From contig CAXFCD010000234.1 in assembly GCA_964001155.1 (NCBI GenBank), forward strand, positions 1 to 18,879: a stretch of 18,879 nt of DNA. The letters are read 5' to 3'. The notes under the pieces are model-generated. The model worked only from the letters and a program-made list of their open reading frames with translations, did no database searches and was not told where the DNA came from. The translations under genes were made by a program, and so were the position numbers. The first letter of the stretch is position 1. The number at the start of each line of letters is the position of its first letter. This DNA comes from CAXFCD01 sp964001155. Its GTDB lineage: Bacteria > Fidelibacterota > Marinisomatia > Marinisomatales > UBA1611. This document shows positions 16,201 to 18,879 of this stretch, piece after piece.

Positions 16201-18879
16201 GCGCCAACCCTTTCCATGGTCCATATCGAATCCAACAATACCAACAATATTTTAATCGCCATTGAAGGAGATGAAGTTTATCTCACCTTTACACCGGAAG
16301 AACCGCTGATTATGGATTCTATTGTTGTGACTATTGGCGGAGAAGCCACAACCCTGACAGAATCAGATGGCACGTATACAGCAACCTTGGTCATGAGCGG
16401 TGATGAACCGGAAGGCATCCTGGATTTCACTATTGATTTTAAAGACCGAGCCGGCAATCCCGGAATCCAGGTCACCACCACCACCGATGAGAGTTATGTG
16501 AATCATGATGTGTATCCGCCTGAGATTGAAACCACTTCCATTGCTTCCAACGGCGCAGATACATCTTGGGCCAAAGTTGGGGACTCTGTTTTTGTTACCT
16601 TCACAGCTTCGGAGGTGTTAGACAATATTACAATCACCATCGCCGGTGTTTCTGCTGATTATGATGAATTGTCCCTTACAAAATACCAAGCCTATCACGT
16701 CATGGAAGAAACCAATGATGAAGGGGGAATTCCATTTTTGATTACCTATTCAGACTTGGGCGGCGCCACTGGTCCTGATGCAGATTCCACAACAAATAAC
16801 TCTCGAGTCCGGTTTGATAAAACTTTACCGGAATTATATGCAACGGGCATGGCAACGAATAATGAATATGGCGATTCTTTAGCGGGCATTGGGACTGTGG
16901 ATACCTTATCCTTTACAATTAGTGAAGCTTATCGAGATTTAAATGTCGAATTGTCCGGGGAGACAAAAACCCCCACAGAAGATGGCCTCAATTTTATAGC
17001 AACCCACACATTTACAGCTACGGATCCGGAGGGCTGGGTAACATTCTCTATTGCCATGACAGATTCTGCCGGTAATCCTTCTGATACACTCACCACCACG
17101 CAAGATGGATCCCAAGTTCGTTTTGATGGTACGCCGCCAACCTTACCTTTTGTGACCTTTTTCAGCAATAATAGTTTAGATACAACTTTATGTATTGTTG
17201 GCGATACCTTGGTTCTGCAATACACTGCAGCCGAAACATTGCGTGCTTCAACCATCACAATAGCAGGTAGTTCTCCCAATGAAACCTCTTTTTCCTCAGG
17301 AAAATATCGGGCTGCTTATGAAATGACCGGCAGTGAGGCCGAAGGATTTATTCCTTTTTCAATTTATGATTTGGAAGATTGGGTGGGCAACATTGGTGAT
17401 ATGGTGAACACTACAACCAATGGAAGCAGCGTTTTATTTGATATGACACCACCGGCAGATTTTACTGTTGGCTCTGTGGCTTCGAAAGAGGGTGTTGAGG
17501 TTTCGGGGTATTGGAATGCATCCAATGAAACCTTAGAGGTAATTGTTCCAGTGGCAAATGATGAAACATTGCCCGAGGGTGGAATTCAGCTTCAGTCATC
17601 TTTTGGAGGCGATTTTTTCAATTTAGCAGATACAGTTCTAATCGAAGAAAGTGATTTGGGGACAGATAAAATTATCTCAGTATCGGAAACGGATTTTGAA
17701 AGTGTCACAGATTTTGCTGAAGGTGGAAACGCCACTTTTCAGGCACTGCTTTGGGATAAGGCAGGAAATACAACGATGGGAACCACCAGCACATCTAATA
17801 TTCACATTGATGAAACATTGCCCACATTAGAGACGGTGATTCAACGGACGAATAATGCTATTGGTGATTCATTGGCAAAAGTTGGCGATAAGGATACTCT
17901 GTCATTTATGGCTGCGGAAGGCCTAGATTCCCTCACTGTTCAAATCTTGAATCAAGATGTGACTACATCCGGTGCAAATAGGGATTGGACCTCAACTTAT
18001 ACTTTCCAGGAAACAGACACCGACGGCATCGTGAATTTTAATATTGTATTTATTGATACGGCTGGGAATATGGGCACGGAGGTTTCTGCCACCACCGATG
18101 GAAGCCAGGTTCGTTTTGATGGTACCAATCCAACCCTCGCCAGTGTCGTATTTTCATCAACAAATACTTTGAATAATGATTTGGCCATCATCGGTGATAC
18201 GCTTTTCTTGGATTTCATGACAGATGAAGATTTGTATTCTTCCGATGTAACAATCGCCGGATTTGATGCAGATACAACATTTGAAATCACAGGGCGGACG
18301 CCCTATCGGTCTTGGCGAATAATCAATGGAGATGAGGATGAGGGCTATATTTCTTTTGTGATTGTTTACACAGATTTGGTCGGGAATATAGGCGACACCA
18401 TCGAAACCACCACAGACGAATCATCCGTCTTGTTTGATATGACGCCGCCGGCTGATTTTGATTTGGGCGCTGTTACTGCACAGGAGGGCGTTGAAATTTC
18501 CGGATATTGGAATGCATCCAACCAAAGGTTGATCGTGAGTGTTCCCGTGGATAATGATGAAACATTACCGGGAGGTGGTGTCCAACTTCAATCATCCTTT
18601 GGAGGAAGTTATGCTGATTTAACTGATACCGTTTTGATTGAAGAAAGTGATTTAGGGACAGATAAAATTATCTTAGTATCGGAAACGGATTTTGAAAGTG
18701 TCACAGATTTTGCTGAAAATGGAAACGCCACTTTCCAAGCCCTCCTCTGGGATAAGGCTGGGAACACAACCACAGGAACTGTAAGTACAACTACCATTCA
18801 TATTGATGAAACATTACCCACTTTATCTGAGATTTCCCTTTATTCAGATAACGAGCTGGATTCAACTTGGGCGAAAATA
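10261..18879 (+). CDS. Giant secreted Ig-repeat adhesin-like protein with nested LamG/lectin domains (3' end outside window)
   Basis: The frame is open from the ATG for 2873 codons with no stop up to the window edge, so the protein exceeds about 300 kDa. Residues 1-19 are a signal peptide (LFVVLLISFSLG). Residues about 20-180 (FWEDFSNDEIPPGWQ to NSWDVDNVSVV) resemble a jelly-roll / cleaved-adhesin domain. After that come Ig-like modules of two families. Type B (about 104 aa) carries SNNADS, AKVGD, YTMTETDPEG, DSAGN and DGSQVxFDxTPP. Type A (about 124 aa) carries FTVG, WNSTN, GDS, DxPGN and IDExxP. In order: B1 A1 B2 B3 A2 B4 B5 A3 B6 B7 B8 B9 B10 B11 A4 B12 B13 A5 and the start of B14. A1, B3 and B7 each contain an inserted concanavalin-like domain. 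Such proteins act at the cell surface in adhesion or glycan binding; the sorting or anchoring C-terminus is not visible here. Confidence 0.93.
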   Translation, partial: MKNFTNKLFVVLLISFSLGDQLFWEDFSNDEIPPGWQMEPNWQVGSQGYQEHVVGDPPPGAFFYYSPTISEDYERAMTTPIIYVGEETEVVVEFFFELDFWSAGNATNGLRIEYLTGGEWVQVLGYEISPTAGDVDLSGRYESFTAEIDGDFKIRWVAYGTNSNFINSWDVDNVSVVTLPKLTSVTIESSNVDPSTAFAGTNIWLNFTADSEFESDPYVQINGNACNIDNLGGSSWVAYYTVQESDPDGPLQFTIDFTDVNGTEGKTVKETTDQSTVIVDNSPPPPFTVGTVTSSGGNVAADIWNSTNTEINLEVNIPEDSAVTSFNYTMGNSLSFDGTNDEVIIPGNTDYQASEALTVEAWIKPNSWTDNEGILSYAKDQGPSKAGFGFVYFATGWRFYLKTTTNSIDYITMAELSTPLGQWTHLAATYDGERVRVYRNGTVLDSADAMGAIEWTGAPSDVRIGSFKKAGATGYFDGQIDEVRIWDIVRSGAQIKASKEITINNDETGLVGYWRMDAGSGTTATDSTASANHGTLSGPSWVIEDSPINFQTSVWDTDVIVGSMFQLRGRINTNEFEAFGDKDTITVDDLNAGTKTVSAPSDAFETLADFGHEKIAQLSALMYDVVGNYSLGDTSTTNTVIDILANSPSPVSISSNNTFSHLAKTGDVVTITMTYDEDVATPAVTVDGNNADEVTDLGSEQFSSTYTTVGSETEGSLPFTITTTDYLGNDGTHLGSTDGSTVVYDRTNPVVSPVSIQSTNADSQWAKIGDTIRVDFGGNEILYETSATLAGSAATLYDTTETEYVGSSECVGGEIVTDNLKLWLDANDVDGDGASEGMGESTLNGSEVVVWADKSGNGADVIEVEGQGLPNLVQNQFNGQSTLQFSRDGQDVLVHDLGADKWVASEYSLFIVFQMVGTPQDYDSFFSNGDINNGNHFQITQLNGVFKFLSEGSIDFEPWDNDLKLYGVIANSEGTSTIVDGNVANSASNTNGRNFDKYKINWNRLSFQYSDSYIAEVMLYDRELTDTELTKNYKYLGNKYGQSFTDDSTVVYTEKEMNASDPEGKVAINIDYNDCAGNDGTTITETTDGSYVIFDISPPSDFTVGTVIPTNGNVVENAWNSTNTGLDVTVPVESDTTLKNGWIQVWAKVGSNAFEELGDSSDIAGSEVGTDKTISFTADQVEAITGFTEEDTITIKAVMFDRPGNQTEGSQSTNRLVIDQISPTITSSHIESNNADSTKAKVDDIITLTLQMDVLIQTPTMTIAGGAGSVTDLGSFTWSGTYTMTETDDEGVVTYTVNEILDTRGNPTDGFTSTSDGSQVVFDRTKPSLDQVNAQTYNAWNQQWALVDDYGRLYINASEDLLSIGCTFNDLVTTDHQYGPDEYDLGYTFSATDEEGLISFEIAFVDSAGNSGDTVRATTDNTFIIFDQTPPSDFTVGDVSATGGNVVANVWNSTNTGLDVIVPIDSDTTLDSGRVQIWAKVGSNSFEMLGDSAFILSSEVGATKTMSIPGDSVRAITGYAENDTITVKAFMFDIPGNETEGTESATKLLIDETPPSLVSVSYESNFSDSSLATVGHVITLTFETDVEIQTPTASISNNSATISDLGNNRWTGTYTMQESDEDGIIPFQINSLTDSRGNPTEGTNETTDGTQVTFDNTQPTLSLVNIESNNADSSWAKVGDTVTVAFKGNELLSDQSVTIVNQTATITSTGSANFYSLSFDGIDDFIELPDGIVASLDDFTFECWFMTNANAGWSRLMDFGSSTAVNMFLTPSFSGTNIPRFGITTSGSGSEERITSSSELNQGQWYHIAVTINNSTNTGKMYIDGILVAQNNSMTLSPSSLGNTTNNYFGKSQYNDPYLNGMIDEVSVWNNALTEQEIQDNINSQLSGNETGLVGYWNFNEGSGSVVYDQSGSSNDGTINGATWNTDIPINKKYYAKYVMTETDPEGEVPFEIVVTDSVGLVSNPITSTTDNSVVIFDRTAPTLSMVHIESNNTNNILIAIEGDEVYLTFTPEEPLIMDSIVVTIGGEATTLTESDGTYTATLVMSGDEPEGILDFTIDFKDRAGNPGIQVTTTTDESYVNHDVYPPEIETTSIASNGADTSWAKVGDSVFVTFTASEVLDNITITIAGVSADYDELSLTKYQAYHVMEETNDEGGIPFLITYSDLGGATGPDADSTTNNSRVRFDKTLPELYATGMATNNEYGDSLAGIGTVDTLSFTISEAYRDLNVELSGETKTPTEDGLNFIATHTFTATDPEGWVTFSIAMTDSAGNPSDTLTTTQDGSQVRFDGTPPTLPFVTFFSNNSLDTTLCIVGDTLVLQYTAAETLRASTITIAGSSPNETSFSSGKYRAAYEMTGSEAEGFIPFSIYDLEDWVGNIGDMVNTTTNGSSVLFDMTPPADFTVGSVASKEGVEVSGYWNASNETLEVIVPVANDETLPEGGIQLQSSFGGDFFNLADTVLIEESDLGTDKIISVSETDFESVTDFAEGGNATFQALLWDKAGNTTMGTTSTSNIHIDETLPTLETVIQRTNNAIGDSLAKVGDKDTLSFMAAEGLDSLTVQILNQDVTTSGANRDWTSTYTFQETDTDGIVNFNIVFIDTAGNMGTEVSATTDGSQVRFDGTNPTLASVVFSSTNTLNNDLAIIGDTLFLDFMTDEDLYSSDVTIAGFDADTTFEITGRTPYRSWRIINGDEDEGYISFVIVYTDLVGNIGDTIETTTDESSVLFDMTPPADFDLGAVTAQEGVEISGYWNASNQRLIVSVPVDNDETLPGGGVQLQSSFGGSYADLTDTVLIEESDLGTDKIILVSETDFESVTDFAENGNATFQALLWDKAGNTTTGTVSTTTIHIDETLPTLSEISLYSDNELDSTWAKI
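11257..11904 (+). other. LamG/concanavalin-like domain 1, nested inside Ig module A1
   Basis: This encodes 216 residues from SLSFDGTNDEVIIPG to GPSWVIEDSPI. Typical landmarks are LTVEAWIKPN, GQWTHLAATYDGERVRVYRNG, YFDGQIDEVRIWDIVRS and TGLVGYWRMDAGSGTTATDS. These are LamG/laminin-G-3-type jelly rolls that often bind carbohydrates or calcium. The preceding Ig sequence (WNSTNTEINLEVNIPED) and the following one (FQLRGRINTNEFEAFGDKD) are the two parts of one type A module, showing an internal insertion. Confidence 0.85.
12712..13386 (+). other. LamG-like domain 2, nested inside Ig module B3
   Basis: This encodes about 225 residues beginning DNLKLWLDANDVDGDG and including VVWADKSGNGADV, YSLFIVFQMVG and SYIAEVMLYDRELTDTELTKNYKYLGNKYG, the last typical of the C-terminal helix of this lectin class. 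It belongs to a different LamG subtype from domains 1 and 3. DANDVDGDGASEG is rich in alternating acidic residues and may bind calcium. The surrounding module resumes at STVVYTEKEMNASDPEG, matching the YTMTETDPEG strand of uninterrupted B modules. Two cysteines of the host module (SECVGG and NDCAGN) flank the insertion. Confidence 0.8.
13552..14547 (+). repeat. A-B-B Ig superunit (A2-B4-B5), 996 nt
   Basis: A type A module (375 nt, from the codons for PPSDFTVG) is followed by two B modules (312 and 309 nt) before the next type A module begins at 14548. The unit is 332 codons and is uninterrupted. Module length differences cancel, so the whole equals the unit at 17449-18444. Confidence 0.75.
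15406..16053 (+). other. LamG/concanavalin-like domain 3, nested inside Ig module B7, AT-rich
   Basis: This encodes 216 residues, the same length as domain 1, from SLSFDGIDDFIELPDG to GATWNTDIPIN. Landmarks are FTFECWFMT, GQWYHIAVTI, MYIDGILVAQ, YLNGMIDEVSVWNNALTEQEI and TGLVGYWNFNEGSG. It interrupts a B module just before KYYAKYVMTETDPEG, the same place as domain 2 in B3. By hand count, three 60-nt lines in or at the edge of this module have 18-22 G+C (30-37%), against 27 in sample lines of LamG domain 1 and module A2. This suggests a later arrival. Confidence 0.85.
17449..18444 (+). repeat. A-B-B Ig superunit (A4-B12-B13), 996 nt
   Basis: Module A4 (372 nt, from PPADFTVG), B12 (309 nt) and B13 (315 nt) sum to exactly 996 nt, after which A5 starts at 18445. 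A4 and A5 share a divergent subtype (GVEVSGYWNASN, LPEGGIQLQSSFGG) not found in A1-A3. Confidence 0.75.
17644..17721 (+). repeat. Near-identical 78-nt direct repeat, copy 1 (in module A4)
   Basis: This block encodes EESDLGTDKIISVSETDFES and the following VTDFAE. It matches the copy at 18640-18717 at 76 of 78 nucleotides, while the flanking sequence differs at many third codon positions. The offset is exactly 996 nt. Confidence 0.85.
18640..18717 (+). repeat. Near-identical 78-nt direct repeat, copy 2 (in module A5)
   Basis: This is the partner of 17644-17721, with two base differences: one silent (TTG/TTA) and one changing Ser to Leu (TCA/TTA). The strong local identity inside otherwise diverged modules points to recent gene conversion or unequal exchange. 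Confidence 0.85.

Noticed and set aside
13565..18797. Series of minus-strand open frames opposite the giant gene
   Set aside because: They are short, have no recognisable domains or start signals, and their repetitive composition mirrors the complementary strand of the Ig repeats.
10801..18879. Regularly spaced repeats as a CRISPR-like or non-coding tandem array
   Set aside because: Repeats are diverged, in frame, over 300 nt long and code for Ig modules in one uninterrupted reading frame.

Overview
The window most likely comes from a Gram-negative bacterium of the FCB (Fibrobacteres-Chlorobi-Bacteroidetes) superphylum. A marine Candidatus Marinimicrobia-type genome is my best guess, but this is inference. 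Visible support includes a FecI-type sigma / FecR / STN-TonB receptor cassette, a Por/T9SS-like C-terminal sorting segment, a DUF5683-like membrane protein, PEGA and cohesin-like envelope proteins, and mostly weak or absent Shine-Dalgarno sequences before start codons. No rRNA, tRNA, CRISPR array or insertion sequence was seen.

Left part (1-4388). A small plus-strand ORF (1-255) looks like the two ends of a secreted metallophosphoesterase joined together. Its stop codon abuts the stop codon of a minus-strand cassette. That cassette reads, in transcription order, ECF sigma factor (4388-3843), FecR-like anti-sigma factor (3808-2876) and TonB-dependent transducer (2916-256). It has the classic layout of cell-surface signalling: the receptor's periplasmic STN domain signals to FecR, which releases the sigma factor that transcribes the locus. 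No SusD partner gene is present in the window.

Divergent spacer (4389-4606). It lies between the sigma gene and the rightward genes. It contains a 16-bp inverted repeat (15/16 matches) and a candidate FCB-type -7 promoter element in front of the sigma gene.

Right part (4607-18879). All genes are on the plus strand and tightly packed: a class-3-like aldehyde dehydrogenase, a proline-iminopeptidase-like hydrolase, and then an envelope cluster. The cluster comprises a lipoprotein with a carboxypeptidase-regulatory-like and an SH3-like domain, a PEGA-domain protein, a protein with a CsgG/LpoB-like N-terminal half and a DUF5683-like C-terminal half (TTG start), a cohesin-like lipoprotein, and a giant secreted repeat protein. 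The giant protein starts at 10261 inside the stop codon of the cohesin-like gene. It runs open for 2873 codons to the window edge without ending.

The giant protein has a signal peptide, a jelly-roll-like N-terminal domain and 19 Ig-like modules of two kinds: A (about 124 aa) and B (about 104 aa). These form A-B-B superunits of exactly 996 nt in two separate places. Three LamG/concanavalin-like lectin domains are nested inside individual Ig modules. The spacing and start/stop overlaps suggest that the small envelope proteins and the giant adhesin are made together as a surface assembly. That functional link is inference and is the most novel-looking part of the window.
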